DNA of 64,000 bases from Actinoplanes sp. TBRC 11911. GTDB lineage: Bacteria > Actinomycetota > Actinomycetes > Mycobacteriales > Micromonosporaceae. The DNA lies in contig NZ_JABBNC010000002.1 of assembly GCF_012933445.1 (NCBI RefSeq), positions 372,001 to 436,000 on the forward strand, written 5' to 3'. The notes beneath the pieces are model-generated. The model ran no database searches. It saw nothing but the letters and a program-made list of their open reading frames with translations, and was not told the DNA's origin. Positions 1-10,233 of this stretch are shown in pieces (the first letter of the stretch is position 1; each line of letters begins with the position of its first letter). The translations under genes were made by a program, and so were the position numbers.

Positions 1-988
1 GCCCGCCCGCGGCACGACGCCGCCGGAACGCCTCACCCAGCGCGGACACCGACGGCAGCCGGTCGCCGACGGCCTGGTCGACGACGAGACCGACCCAGCC
101 CTCGATCAGCGCCAGCGCCGTCTCGAGACGGGCCAGGCTGGCCTTCTGCTGCGGGGTGTCCTCCGGCGTGAAGATGCCCTCCAGCGCCATCGCCTGCATC
201 GACTCGGGATCGCTGGGGTCGACGCGGCTCATCGCCTCCTCGATCGCCTCGCGATTCACGGTGATGCCGTTCGCGTACGTCTCGACGGAGTTCAGCACGT
301 GCGCGCGCAGCCACGGCACGTGCCCGAAGAGCCGCTGGTGCGCTGCTTCACGGAGTGCGACGTACAGGCGTACCTGGTCCTCGGGAATTTCCAGACCCTC
401 GCCGTACGCCTTGATGTTCGCCGGGATGAGCGCGGCGGTGCCGGTGGGCCCGAGTGGCAGGCCGATGTCGCCGGCCGACAGCACCTCGGCCGCCAACTGG
501 CCGAGCGCCTGGCCGAGCTGACCGCCGAACAGCGCGCCGCCGAGTGTCGCGACCATCGACTGCATCGGGCCGAGCTGAGCCTTCGCCTCCTCCGGCACGA
601 TGTCGCCCATCGCGCCGACCATGCGACCGGCGATCGGGTCGCACAGCTTCTTCCACACGTCGAGCGTATTGAAGATCCACTCGTTGCGATTCCAGCCGGC
701 CGCCTGGCGGATGCCGCTGGGCAGGGCGGACACGGGGTCGAGCCAGAGGTCGGCGAGGCGCAGGGCCTCCTCGACCTGATGGCGCTCGAACATGGTCACG
801 GCCGGGTCACCGGTTGCCGAGAGTTGGCTGGCGGCGACCTGGCGGGCCAGGTCCCAGTTCACCGGGCCACTGCCGGGGCCCGCGAACATCTGCTGCAGCT
901 GCGCCATGAACTGCTGCATCTGCTGCGGGTCGGAAGGGTCGGGCGGCTGGGCGCCCGGCAGGGAGAAGCCGAACGGGATATCAGGCAC
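1..988 (-). CDS. Zinc-dependent metalloprotease (DUF2342 family), C-terminus missing
   Basis: The reverse strand reads an uninterrupted frame from GTG at 988 to the window edge, beginning MPDIPFGFSLPG followed by a Gln/Met-rich stretch. It continues through family-typical blocks such as GWNRNEWIFNTLDVWKKLCDP and RLYVALREAAHQRLFGHVPW, the REAAH region being the likely metal-binding part. About 329 residues are visible; the C-terminus lies outside. This actinobacterial family is annotated as zinc-dependent metalloprotease or coenzyme F420 biosynthesis-associated, with no proven substrate that I know of. It is divergent from the YlbL-type gene at 1124. Confidence 0.8.
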   Translation of the reverse strand, partial: MPDIPFGFSLPGAQPPDPSDPQQMQQFMAQLQQMFAGPGSGPVNWDLARQVAASQLSATGDPAVTMFERHQVEEALRLADLWLDPVSALPSGIRQAAGWNRNEWIFNTLDVWKKLCDPIAGRMVGAMGDIVPEEAKAQLGPMQSMVATLGGALFGGQLGQALGQLAAEVLSAGDIGLPLGPTGTAALIPANIKAYGEGLEIPEDQVRLYVALREAAHQRLFGHVPWLRAHVLNSVETYANGITVNREAIEEAMSRVDPSDPESMQAMALEGIFTPEDTPQQKASLARLETALALIEGWVGLVVDQAVGDRLPSVSALGEAFRRRRAAGG

Positions 989-1123
989 GTAGACAACCGT
1001 ACGCGCGAAACCCAAGCTCCGTACCGGCGGCGTTGTCAGCTCAGAGAGAACGGGGGAAGGTCCCGTAGGGGACAAGGGTGCCAGCTCAGGGAGGGCCCAG
1101 GAAGACGGGATAGTCTCACGCGC

Positions 1124-2152
1124 ATGAGACGTCGCGGTGTCACGGTAATCCTCGGCGCCCTGATCACCGCCCTGCTGGCAGTCGGTGTCATGGTCGCCCC
1201 CCTGCCGTACGTCGTGTTGAAGCCCGGCCCCACGGTGAACACGCTCGGTTCAGACAACGGTGCCCAGGTCATCCAGGTGACGAACGCGAAGACGAGCACC
1301 TCCACCGGGCAGCTTCGGCTCACCACGGTCAACGTGCAGTCGCAGGTCGAGCTGGTGTGGGCGATCAGCAGCTGGTTCAGCCGGAAGGACGCGGTCGTGC
1401 CGCGCGACCTGATCTATCCGCCGGACCAGACCGAGCAGCAGGTCGAGCAGCAGAACGCGCAGGAGTGGACGCAGTCGCAGGAAAGTGCCGTGACGGTCGC
1501 GCTGACAAAACTCGGGTACCCCGTGCAGTCGTACGTGAAGAGCGTGACCCCCGGCGGCGCGGCGACCGGCCAGCTGCAGGTGAATGACGTGATCACCGCC
1601 GTCGACGGCACCAAGGTGACCGAGCCGGACCAGCTCATCAAGTTGGTTCAGGCCAAGCCCGCCGGCACCACGCGCACTATCACTTATACGCGCGCCGGGA
1701 AGACCGGCACCGCGAAGATCACCACGAAGAAGGACGCCGGCTCGGACGCCCCGCGACTGGGTGTCTCGATCGACGGCAAACAGCCCAGCCCGTACGACGT
1801 CAAGATCGATCTGAACAAGATCGGCGGGCCGAGCGCGGGTTTGATGTTCACTCTCGGCATCATCGACAAGATCGAGCCGGAGGACCTCACCGGCGGCAAG
1901 ATCATTGCAGGAACCGGCACCATCGACGACGACGGAAACGTCGGACCGATTGGCGGCATACCGCAGAAACTGGTCGGCGCGAAAGACGCCGGCGCTCAGA
2001 TCTTCCTGGTTCCCAAGGACAACTGTGCCGAAGCGCTGAAGAACGCCGTCCCCGGCTTGCCGATGGCCCGGGTGGCCACCGTGGACGACGCACTGACCGC
2101 GCTCAAGACCTTCACCAGCGGCGGCACCCCGAAGCCGTGCTCCGCCGCGTGA
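1124..2152 (+). CDS. YlbL-family PDZ and Lon-type serine protease
   Basis: 342 residues. An N-terminal membrane anchor (about residues 7-27, VILGALITALLAVGVMV) is followed by an extracytoplasmic region, a PDZ domain (about 130-215) and a Lon-type S16 proteolytic domain. The catalytic dyad is visible: Ser237 in GGPSAG and Lys282 in GGIPQKLVGAKDAG, matching the Ser-Lys pair of Lon. The start is ATG 1124 because the hydrophobic anchor begins right after it, although the frame stays open far upstream. Families of this type act as membrane-bound regulatory proteases; the substrate here is unknown. The gene lies just upstream of UPF0182, a common actinobacterial arrangement. Confidence 0.88.
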   Translation: MRRRGVTVILGALITALLAVGVMVAPLPYVVLKPGPTVNTLGSDNGAQVIQVTNAKTSTSTGQLRLTTVNVQSQVELVWAISSWFSRKDAVVPRDLIYPPDQTEQQVEQQNAQEWTQSQESAVTVALTKLGYPVQSYVKSVTPGGAATGQLQVNDVITAVDGTKVTEPDQLIKLVQAKPAGTTRTITYTRAGKTGTAKITTKKDAGSDAPRLGVSIDGKQPSPYDVKIDLNKIGGPSAGLMFTLGIIDKIEPEDLTGGKIIAGTGTIDDDGNVGPIGGIPQKLVGAKDAGAQIFLVPKDNCAEALKNAVPGLPMARVATVDDALTALKTFTSGGTPKPCSAA

Positions 2153-2206
2153 CAGATGTCGTACTGTGAGACACCGGCCCGACTGAAGTGGTGACCAACG
2201 TTGGTT

Positions 2207-5203
2207 ATGCGTAATACGCCTCTACCCAGGATGAGCCGGCGCGGTCGCGTCACCGTCGGCGTACTGGTCGGGGTCTTCCTTTTGTTTACCCTGATCGGCT
2301 GGGGCATTGACGCGTACACCGACTACCTCTGGTTCAACGAGGTTCATTTCGTCAACGTCTTCTCCGGTGTGCTGCTCACCCGGCTGCTGCTTTTCCTGAT
2401 CATCGGTGCCGCGATGGCGCTGATCATCGGCGCGAACCTTTATCTCGCCTATCGCCTCCGCCCACTTCTCCGCCCGCACTCGGCCGAGCAGGCCACGCTC
2501 GAGCGGTACCGGATGATCCTCACGCCGCGCCTCGGCACCTGGATCACCATTCTCTGCCTGATCATCGGCTTCTTCGGCGGGCTCTCCGCGCAGGGCCGGT
2601 GGAAGGACTGGATGCTCTTCCGCAACGCGGTGCCGTTCGGCGTCAAGGACCCGCAGTTCCATGTGGACCTGGGGTTCTACGTCTTCGACTACCCGTTCTG
2701 GCGATACCTGCTCGGCGTCGCGTTCACCTCCGTGGTGCTCGCGGTGATCGGCTCGCTCGCCGTTCACTACATTTTCGGTGGCGTACGCCTGCAGGGCGTC
2801 GGCGACCGCATGACCACCGCGGCCCGGGCGCACCTGACCACCCTCGTGGCCGTGTTCGTGCTGCTCAAGGCCGTGGCGTACGTGCTGGACAGGCGTGCCC
2901 TGCTGCTCGAGCAGCACGTGTCGCCGGGGCTCTACGGCGCCGGGTACACGGACGTCAACGCCCTGTTGCCGGCCAAGGAGATCCTCGCGTACATCTCGAT
3001 CGTGGTGGCGATCGCGATCATCGTGTTCTCCAACGCGGGCATGCGCAATCTGGTCTGGCCGGGTGTCTCGCTCGCGCTGCTGGCGGTGTCCGCGGTCGCG
3101 ATCGGCGGCATCTACCCGCTCGCGGTGCAGAACTTCTCGGTCAAGCCCAGCCTCGCCGACAAGGAACGGCCGTACATCGCTCGCTCCATCGACGCGACCA
3201 GAGCGGCTTTCGGCTTAACCAATACGCAGACCACGGCGTACAAGGCAAACGTCGTGGTCCCACCGGCCGGCCTGGCCAACGACACCAGCGCGCAGAACGC
3301 GCGTCTCATCGACCCGCAGCTGGTCTCGCAGGCGTTCACCCAGTCGCAGCAGTCCCGCGGCTTCTACGACTTCGGGCAGAAGCTCGACGTCGACCGCTAC
3401 ACGATCAACGGCAAGACCGGCGACTACGTGGTCGGCGCCCGTGAGATCAACGACGACAAGCTGAGCGCGCAACAGCGTAACTGGATCAACCGGCACACCG
3501 TCTACACGCATGGCTACGGCCTGGTCGCGGCCCCGGCCAACCAGGTGGTCTGTGGTGGTCTGCCGTTCTTCGTCTCCGGCTTCCTCGGCGACGACCGCCC
3601 GCCGGGCTGTTCCGCGCCGACCGAGGAGATCAAGGTCGCGCAGCCGCGGATCTACTACGGCGAGCAGTCCACCGAGTACGCGATCGTCGGCCAGACCGAC
3701 CCGAACCGCAAGGTCGAGTTCGACCGGCCGCAGGAGAACAACAACGCCGCCGAGGAGCTCTACACCTACCAGGGCACCGGCGGCGTGCCGATCGGCTCGT
3801 TCTTCCGCAAGCTGGTCTTCGCGATCAAGAACACCGACAGCAACTTCCTGCTGTCCGACGCGGTGAACAAGGACTCGCGGCTGATGTACATCCGCGACCC
3901 GCGCTCCCGCGTCGAGAAGGTCGCGCCGTTCCTCACGATCGACGGCGACCCGTACCCGGCGGTGGTCGACGGCAAGATCGTGTGGATCCTCGACGGTTAC
4001 ACGACGTCGGCGACGTACCCGTACTCGCAGAAGATCAACCTGGCCAACGAGACCCGCGACGAACTCACCGGGCAAGGGCAGTTCGCGCTGGCCCGCGACG
4101 ACGTCAACTACATGCGCAACTCGGTGAAGGCGACCGTCGACGCGTACGACGGCACGGTCAAGCTGTACCAGTTCGACGACCAGGACCCGGTCCTCAAGGC
4201 GTGGAACAAGGCGTTCGGCGGCCACCTGATCATCCCGAAGGCGCAGACGCCGCCCGAACTGGCCGCGCACTTCCGCTACCCGCAGGACCTGTTCAAGGTG
4301 CAGCGCAACCTGCTGACCAAGTTCCACGTCACCGACCCGCGGGCGTTCTTCTCCGGCCAGGACTTCTGGCAGGTGCCGAACGCTCCGGACGCGCCGTCGA
4401 GCAACGTCAAACAGCCGCCGTACTACCTGAACGTGCAGCTGCCCCAGCAGACCGGCATCCGATTCCAGCTCACCGCGGGCGTCACACCGGCCAGCCGGGA
4501 GAACCTCGCGGCGCTGATATCCGGGTCGTACGTGGACAACAAACCACAGTTGTCCGTGTTCGAACTACCGGATCAGACCGTCATTCCCGGCCCGGTCCAG
4601 GTCCATCAGAAGATGACCAACAATGCCGTGGTCAGACCCCAGCTGAACCTACTGTCCACAAACAACAGTCAGGCTCAGGTCCTGTACGGCAACCTGATAT
4701 CACTACCCGTGGAAGACGGCATACTGTACGTCGAACCGGTGTACGTGAAAACCGGCAACCAGGCCAACGCCGCGCCACTGCTGCAGAAGGTCCTGATGTC
4801 GTTCGGCGACGGCGGTACCTACGTCGTCCTGGCCGACAACCTGAAACAGGGGCTGGAACAACTGGTCGCCCAAGGCAAAGCCGCCGGCACCGGGACGGGC
4901 CAGAGCCCACCCGCCCAAACCGGCAACAACCCGCCCCCGGCAACGCTGCCGGGCGAGTTGTCCGCCGCGGCCGCAGAGCTCGACCAGGCCATCGCGAACG
5001 TGCGGGCCGCCCAGCAGTCCGGCGACTTCGCCAAGTACGGGCAGGCGCTGCAGGCTCTCGACGCCGCGATGACCAAGTTCGAGACCGCGCAGAAGGCGGC
5101 CCAGCCGAACGCGTCCGGCACCCCGTCACCCAACCCGTCCGGATCGGCCCCCGCACCGGGAACCGCCCCGTCCGGCGCGGCGTCACCAACGCCAGGCAGC
5201 TGA
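2207..5203 (+). CDS. UPF0182 family large membrane protein
   Basis: 998 residues from ATG 2207; a TTG two codons earlier is possible. The N-terminal third carries about seven hydrophobic segments, for example VTVGVLVGVFLLFTLIGW, LLLFLIIGAAMALIIG and IVVAIAIIVFSNAG. A large, presumably extracytoplasmic domain follows. The tail from about residue 890 is Pro/Ala/Ser/Gly rich with a short helical stretch, and looks disordered. The length and layout match the UPF0182 family universal in actinobacteria, whose function is unknown. The gene ends before a strong hairpin at 5240. Confidence 0.9.
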   Translation: MRNTPLPRMSRRGRVTVGVLVGVFLLFTLIGWGIDAYTDYLWFNEVHFVNVFSGVLLTRLLLFLIIGAAMALIIGANLYLAYRLRPLLRPHSAEQATLERYRMILTPRLGTWITILCLIIGFFGGLSAQGRWKDWMLFRNAVPFGVKDPQFHVDLGFYVFDYPFWRYLLGVAFTSVVLAVIGSLAVHYIFGGVRLQGVGDRMTTAARAHLTTLVAVFVLLKAVAYVLDRRALLLEQHVSPGLYGAGYTDVNALLPAKEILAYISIVVAIAIIVFSNAGMRNLVWPGVSLALLAVSAVAIGGIYPLAVQNFSVKPSLADKERPYIARSIDATRAAFGLTNTQTTAYKANVVVPPAGLANDTSAQNARLIDPQLVSQAFTQSQQSRGFYDFGQKLDVDRYTINGKTGDYVVGAREINDDKLSAQQRNWINRHTVYTHGYGLVAAPANQVVCGGLPFFVSGFLGDDRPPGCSAPTEEIKVAQPRIYYGEQSTEYAIVGQTDPNRKVEFDRPQENNNAAEELYTYQGTGGVPIGSFFRKLVFAIKNTDSNFLLSDAVNKDSRLMYIRDPRSRVEKVAPFLTIDGDPYPAVVDGKIVWILDGYTTSATYPYSQKINLANETRDELTGQGQFALARDDVNYMRNSVKATVDAYDGTVKLYQFDDQDPVLKAWNKAFGGHLIIPKAQTPPELAAHFRYPQDLFKVQRNLLTKFHVTDPRAFFSGQDFWQVPNAPDAPSSNVKQPPYYLNVQLPQQTGIRFQLTAGVTPASRENLAALISGSYVDNKPQLSVFELPDQTVIPGPVQVHQKMTNNAVVRPQLNLLSTNNSQAQVLYGNLISLPVEDGILYVEPVYVKTGNQANAAPLLQKVLMSFGDGGTYVVLADNLKQGLEQLVAQGKAAGTGTGQSPPAQTGNNPPPATLPGELSAAAAELDQAIANVRAAQQSGDFAKYGQALQALDAAMTKFETAQKAAQPNASGTPSPNPSGSAPAPGTAPSGAASPTPGS

Positions 5204-5239
5204 GCGAGCCCATCGAAGTTCGAACGTTTTAGCAGGTCA

Positions 5240-5264
5240 GGTGGCCCGCCCCAGGCGGGCCACC
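5240..5264 (+). terminator. Hairpin terminator after the UPF0182 gene
   Basis: Perfect 11-bp stem GGTGGCCCGCC / GGCGGGCCACC with a 3-nt loop, 37 bases after the UPF0182 stop codon. No long T-tract follows, as is usual in high-GC actinomycetes. Confidence 0.75.
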
Positions 5265-5282
5265 CCCGTTTCCGGGGTCGTT

Positions 5283-5312
5283 TTGCAGCCGACGTCCGGG
5301 TTGCGCTAGTGT
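5283..5312 (+). promoter_or_regulatory. Probable housekeeping promoter of tRNA-fMet
   Basis: TTGCAG at 5283-5288 and TAGTGT at 5307-5312 are separated by 18 bases and lie 11 bases before the mature tRNA 5' end. Spacing and hexamers fit a principal sigma factor promoter. The other tRNA-fMet copy at 43742 does not share this upstream sequence beyond a few bases. Confidence 0.6.
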
Positions 5313-5323
5313 TAACGAGCCGA

Positions 5324-5397
5324 CGCGGGGTGGAGCAGCTCGGTAGCTCGCTGGGCTCATAACCCAGAGGTCGCAGGTTCAAATCCTGTCCCCGCTA
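5324..5397 (+). tRNA. Initiator tRNA-fMet (CAT), copy 1
   Basis: 74-nt cloverleaf: acceptor CGCGGGG / CCCCGCT, D-arm GAGCAGCTCGGTAGCTC, anticodon arm GGGCTCATAACCC, and T-arm GCAGGTTCAAATCCTGT. Initiator hallmarks are the unpaired C1 opposite T72 and three consecutive G:C pairs flanking the CAT anticodon loop. CCA is not encoded. An identical copy is on the minus strand at 43669-43742. Confidence 0.97.
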
Positions 5398-5406
5398 CGA
5401 GTCTGG

Positions 5407-5443
5407 GAGTCCCCTGTCCGCGGAAGGCGCGGACCGGGGACTC
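5407..5443 (+). terminator. Terminator of tRNA-fMet copy 1
   Basis: A long hairpin (GAGTCCCC...GGGGACTC closing an inner GTCCGCG/CGCGGAC stem) starts ten bases after the tRNA and is followed by a T-rich run (CGCATTTCTTCC). A second hairpin, CTGGGGGCCGAGCCCCCAG, follows at 5457-5475. Confidence 0.8.
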
Positions 5444-5480
5444 TTCGCATTTCTTCCTGGGGGCCGAGCCCCCAGACCCC

Positions 5481-5692
5481 ACGTTGCGGTGGTTGCGCTG
5501 CTGCTGTCGGTTGCGGTTACCCCATGGTGTGGTTGCGCTGCTGCTGTCGGTTGCGGTTAGCCCGTGGTGTGGTTGCGCTGGTGCTGTTGGTTGCGGTTAG
5601 CCCATGGTGTGGTTGCGCTGGTGCTGTTGGTTGCGGTTAGCCCATGGTGTGGTTGCGCTGCTGCTGTCAGTTGCGGTTACCCCACGGTGCAG
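5481..5692 (+). repeat. 40-bp tandem repeat array (about five units)
   Basis: Units begin at 5481, 5521, 5561, 5601 and 5641, exactly 40 bp apart, with a sixth partial unit. The core reads GGTTGCGCTGCTGCTGTCGG then TTGCGGTTACCCCATGGTGT, with a few substitutions per unit. Because 40 is not a multiple of 3, it keeps several frames open by chance. A related array with a 42-bp period sits inside the other tRNA-fMet at about 43428-43570. It does not look coding. Confidence 0.9.
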
Positions 5693-5846
5693 CTTAGAGG
5701 CCAGGCTGGGCCCAAAGATCTGTCCGCCCTGTTCGCGGGCGCCGGGTCCAAGGTTGGCGGGGTCGGGTCAGAAGGTGTCGGTCGGCGGGGGTGGGGGACA
5801 TTCAATATGATCGCTTCCTGATGGCTGTGCGGCGAAGGGGATTTCG

Positions 5847-6623
5847 ATGACCGATCCTGCGATCGACGTGGTGCACCCGAGTAGCGCGCGGGTGTGGAAC
5901 TACCTGCTGGGGGGCAAGGACAACTTTGCCGTCGACCGGGAGCTGGGCGAGGCGCTTCGGTTGGCGAATCCGGGGATAGCGGCGGTTGCGCAGGCTCAGC
6001 GGCGGTTCCTTCGTCAGGCGGTTACGCTGCTCGCCGGTGAGATGGGTGTCCGGCAGTTCCTGGACATCGGCACCGGCCTGCCGACCGCCGACAACACGCA
6101 TGAGGTCGCGCAACGGACGGCACCCGATTCACGGATCGTGTATGTCGACAACGACCCGCTCGTGCTCTCGCATGCCCGTGCACTGCTGACAAGCTCAGCC
6201 GTGGGGAAAACCGCGTACGTGGACTCTAATGTGGAGGATCCGGAACGGATCCTGAGCGAGGCTGCCCGGACGCTCGACTTCAGCAAGCCCGTCGCGCTGA
6301 CCATGATCGGCATCCTGGGCAACGTCGCTGACTATGGCGAGGCCCGCTCGATCGTCGAGCGGCTGCTCGCTGCCGTTCCGTCGGGCAGCTACCTGGCCGT
6401 GAGTGACGGGACGAGCACCAGCGCACAGAGCGTCGAGAGCCAGCGGGTCGCCAGCGAGGGCGGCCACCCCTACAACCTGCGCACGCCCGAGGAGATCGCC
6501 GGCTACTTCGACGGCCTGGAACTGCTCGAACCTGGAGTGGTGCCGACCTCGCTGTGGCGGCCCGAGCCCGGAACACAACCAGCCGCTCTCGACGTGTACT
6601 GTGCCGTGGCTAGCAAGCCGTGA
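5847..6623 (+). CDS. SAM-dependent methyltransferase (DUF574 / Methyltransf_19 family)
   Basis: 258 residues, ATG preceded by AAGGGG. The N-terminus PSSARVWNYLLGGKDNF is the signature of this actinobacterial family. The SAM-binding motif FLDIGTGLPTADNTHEVAQ lies at about residues 70-90, followed by an acidic VDNDP loop. These proteins have a class I methyltransferase fold and are highly expanded in actinomycetes; substrates are mostly unknown. It stands alone between the repeat array and a decayed regulator. Confidence 0.9.
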   Translation: MTDPAIDVVHPSSARVWNYLLGGKDNFAVDRELGEALRLANPGIAAVAQAQRRFLRQAVTLLAGEMGVRQFLDIGTGLPTADNTHEVAQRTAPDSRIVYVDNDPLVLSHARALLTSSAVGKTAYVDSNVEDPERILSEAARTLDFSKPVALTMIGILGNVADYGEARSIVERLLAAVPSGSYLAVSDGTSTSAQSVESQRVASEGGHPYNLRTPEEIAGYFDGLELLEPGVVPTSLWRPEPGTQPAALDVYCAVASKP

Positions 6624-6724
6624 CGCGCTGAGGATTTCGAATGGTCCGGGCCCTCCGAACGGCTGCTCGATAAAGGTGGAACATCTGCGATTCCTCACGT
6701 CGGCTCATGTCGACCAATGGCGGA

Positions 6725-7222
6725 TTATTGCCTTCCGGTGGCGTTTTGGGGAAACAGCGTCTGCTGTCGCGTACGCCGGTATCGGGCTTTCTTGCTGCGA
6801 GGTTGGTTTCCGGCCAGCTCTACAGTTCCCTCGTCCCGCATGATAGTCAGCCAGCGGCGGACGGTCGGATCACTGAGCCCGGTCAGGGCGGCTAGCTCGG
6901 GTTCGTCATCTCGTGGCTGGCCTCTTGAGGACAGCATCAGCTGGACCTCATAAGCCGACAGGCGCCGGTCGCCATCGCTGACCCGAACGAAGCTGCCCTT
7001 GGTCATGCCTGCCCCGATGTAGAAGCACGGTCGATGGGCCGGATCAAGCTCGGGAATCTCAGCGACGACTACGCGCTCGCCCTCGAATTGGTGGATTTGT
7101 ATGAGCGGCCGTATTGCCGGATCCATCTCTGACGAGCACATGGAAGCGAAGTCGGAAGCGAGTTTCGCTGGGTTCGACAGGCCCGCGGCCGCAAAGTTCT
7201 GGCCTTGGCGATTCCACGTCAT
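6725..7222 (-). pseudogene. Shortened AlbA-type (Schlafen AlbA_2) regulator with C-terminal winged helix
   Basis: The 165-residue frame joins two blocks. Residues 1-105 (GLSNPAKLASDFASM..., EIPELDPAHRPCFYIGAG, SAYEVQLMLSSRGQPRDD) look like the second half of an AlbA_2 putative DNA-binding domain. Residues 107-150 (ELAALTGLSDPTVRRWLTIM...) look like the C-terminal winged helix of the same proteins. Full-length relatives are several hundred residues, so the AlbA_2 N-terminus and the middle appear deleted. The junction is in frame, so a small protein could still be made. Confidence 0.55.
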
Positions 7223-7258
7223 GCTAACTACATGCTAACTAGCATGATAGTTGGCATG
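7220..7258. promoter_or_regulatory. Operator-like repeats upstream of the AlbA-type remnant
   Basis: CATGCTAACTA occurs twice in tandem (from 7220 and 7231) and is followed by the near inverse TAGTTGGCATG (7248-7258). Together they form a direct plus inverted repeat abutting the regulator start codon. The position suggests an autoregulatory operator; this is inference. Confidence 0.45.
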
Positions 7259-7374
7259 ATGCTTCCGCCTGCGTCGCGGTGTGGTCGAAGAGTCGCCGTG
7301 GTGCCCCGGGTCCGGTGGCGGCTCCTGGGACCGGACGCCGGGGTCCTTTCGTCGGCGGTCGACGGGGCGGGGGG

Positions 7375-8160
7375 TTAGGCGAGCATGCCTGCGGTGATTG
7401 CTCCGTCGATGACTAGTGCCGCTCCGGAGATCATGGATGCCTCGTCGCTGAGCAAGAAGGCGACGAACGCGGCGACCTCGCCGGTGTCGCCTGGGCGGCC
7501 GAGCGGGATCGTGCTCATCAGCTTCTGGTGCATTTCCGGGTTGCTCTCGGCCAGCCCGTCGATCAGTGGGGTATGGACGACGCCCGGCAGAACAGCGTTG
7601 ACGCGGACGCGGTCCTTTGACAGTTCGAGAGCGGAGGCGCGGGTGAGCCCCACAACCCCGTGTTTGGCGGCAGTGTAGGCGTGCATCGCCGCGTGACCGA
7701 TCATGCCGCCCATGGACGCGTTGTTGACGATCGAGCCACCACCGGATGCCAGAATGGCGGGCACCTCGTACTTCATGCTGTAGTAAACACTGTCCAGGTT
7801 CAGCGCCACCGTGTCATGCCACGCGGAAGTCTCCATGGTGTGCACCGATGCGATGGTGTTGCCGCCGCCGGCGTTGTTGAAAGCGCCGTCGAGCCGGCCG
7901 AGCGTCTCGATCGTGGTGTCCACCGCGGCGGCGACGTCATTTTCCAAGGTGACGTCGGCCCGCACGAACAGGGCCTGGCCGCCGTCGTCGCGGATTCTTT
8001 CGGCGACCGCTTCGCCTCGTTCCTTGTTACGGGCGGCGAGCATGACGGTAGCCCCGTCGTGCGCCAGCCGCTCAGCGACGCCAAGCCCCATGCCGACGGT
8101 CGCGCCGGTTACCAGGAATACTTTGGACCGGAAACGCTGGCTCGATGCAGTGTCAGCCAT
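7375..8160 (-). CDS. Short-chain dehydrogenase/reductase (classical SDR)
   Basis: 261 residues. The ATG at 8160 was chosen because it follows a GGAG ribosome binding site. The NAD(P) motif TGATVGMG (residues 18-25), NNAGG, the catalytic Ser in NNASMGG, YTAAK and the PG motif NAVLPGVVHTP are all visible. The length is normal for the family. An Arg in AARNK after the second beta strand suggests NADP preference. The substrate cannot be told. No operon partner is evident. Confidence 0.9.
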   Translation of the reverse strand: MADTASSQRFRSKVFLVTGATVGMGLGVAERLAHDGATVMLAARNKERGEAVAERIRDDGGQALFVRADVTLENDVAAAVDTTIETLGRLDGAFNNAGGGNTIASVHTMETSAWHDTVALNLDSVYYSMKYEVPAILASGGGSIVNNASMGGMIGHAAMHAYTAAKHGVVGLTRASALELSKDRVRVNAVLPGVVHTPLIDGLAESNPEMHQKLMSTIPLGRPGDTGEVAAFVAFLLSDEASMISGAALVIDGAITAGMLA

Positions 8161-8576
8161 TTTTCTCCAATTTTGGTCTTTGTCTTCTGTGGAACTGCTA
8201 ACCGACTGAGCGCTGTCCGTCTCCGACGAAACGAATGGCCGTTGATAACGTCGAGAACGAGAGGTGCCGGCAAAGATCGAACGACAGGCGCCGACTTCGG
8301 GGCGAGGATCATGCACGCCGGGCACGAACCTGCCGGTCGTTGCTTGTCGAAACGCATTCCAGGTTCATGGGTTCATGAACCAAAGTGTGATACACGACAT
8401 ACGGTCTTTCGCGACGACTTCCTTGCGGGCGACGACGAGACCCTGCGGCTGTCACCGGCGTTGAGCGACCTCGGCGCGACCGTGCTGGTCGCGGGCCGGC
8501 CGTGAGACGAGCTGGACCCGACCGGGAAGGAGTGAACAACGACCCGGTAGCCGCACGCGGTGAATATCCTCGGGGT
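8161..8576. other. Intergenic region with a possible 3' gene remnant
   Basis: 416 bases between the SDR and lpd. From about 8400 to 8505 on the plus strand the frame reads [19 protein letters not shown] and on to LVAGRP then stop. This has coding-like composition but no start or family match that I recognise; it may be the tail of a lost gene. The rest holds the SDR promoter region. No clear terminator is seen. Confidence 0.4.
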
Positions 8577-9953
<1,377 letters not shown>

Positions 9954-9963
9954 CAGCCACTTG

Positions 9964-9990
9964 CCCCGGCGCCGGTGAGCAGCGCCGGGG
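9964..9990 (+). terminator. Terminator after lpdA
   Basis: 9-bp perfect stem CCCCGGCGC / GCGCCGGGG with a 9-nt loop, starting 10 bases after the lpdA stop. An AT-rich patch at 10070-10130, unusual for this DNA, lies further downstream. Confidence 0.7.
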
Positions 9991-10233
9991 CGTAGCTGCC
10001 AGCGAAGGCGCAAGCGAGGCCAACGGACGACGCCGACACCGATGCTGAAACGACCCGGCAGCCGAACCTTAGCCCATTAATACATTTCGCTCTACAAACG
10101 GATATAAAGCTATATAACCGATTTTTCCGGGGGGAGCCTGCGCTCAAACGAAGCTGCGCGGCGGTCAGGCGGCCGGCGCCCGGGTCGCAGCGTGGCGGGA
10201 GGCGGCGTGGCCGGAGGCGCCCCGGGCCCGCGA

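Larger units (their letters stand above)
5324..5508 (+). repeat. Left arm of a 185-bp inverted repeat containing tRNA-fMet
   Basis: This segment covers the tRNA, its terminator, a second hairpin at 5457-5475 and the start of the 40-bp array. Its reverse complement is found at 43558-43742 with no gaps and only two mismatches that I can count. The two arms face each other across about 38 kb. Confidence 0.92.

Noticed and set aside
299..1123. Plus-strand frame extending 275 codons upstream of the YlbL-family gene
   Set aside because: It is antisense to the zinc metalloprotease; the hydrophobic anchor typical of YlbL begins at ATG 1124.
5481..5692. Possible CRISPR array
   Set aside because: Units are contiguous tandem repeats without unique spacers, and no cas gene is in the window.
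5564..5821. Small frames over the 40-bp array with Trp/Leu/Cys-rich repeats
   Set aside because: Period 40 shifts the frame in every unit, and both strands stay open by composition; no start site.
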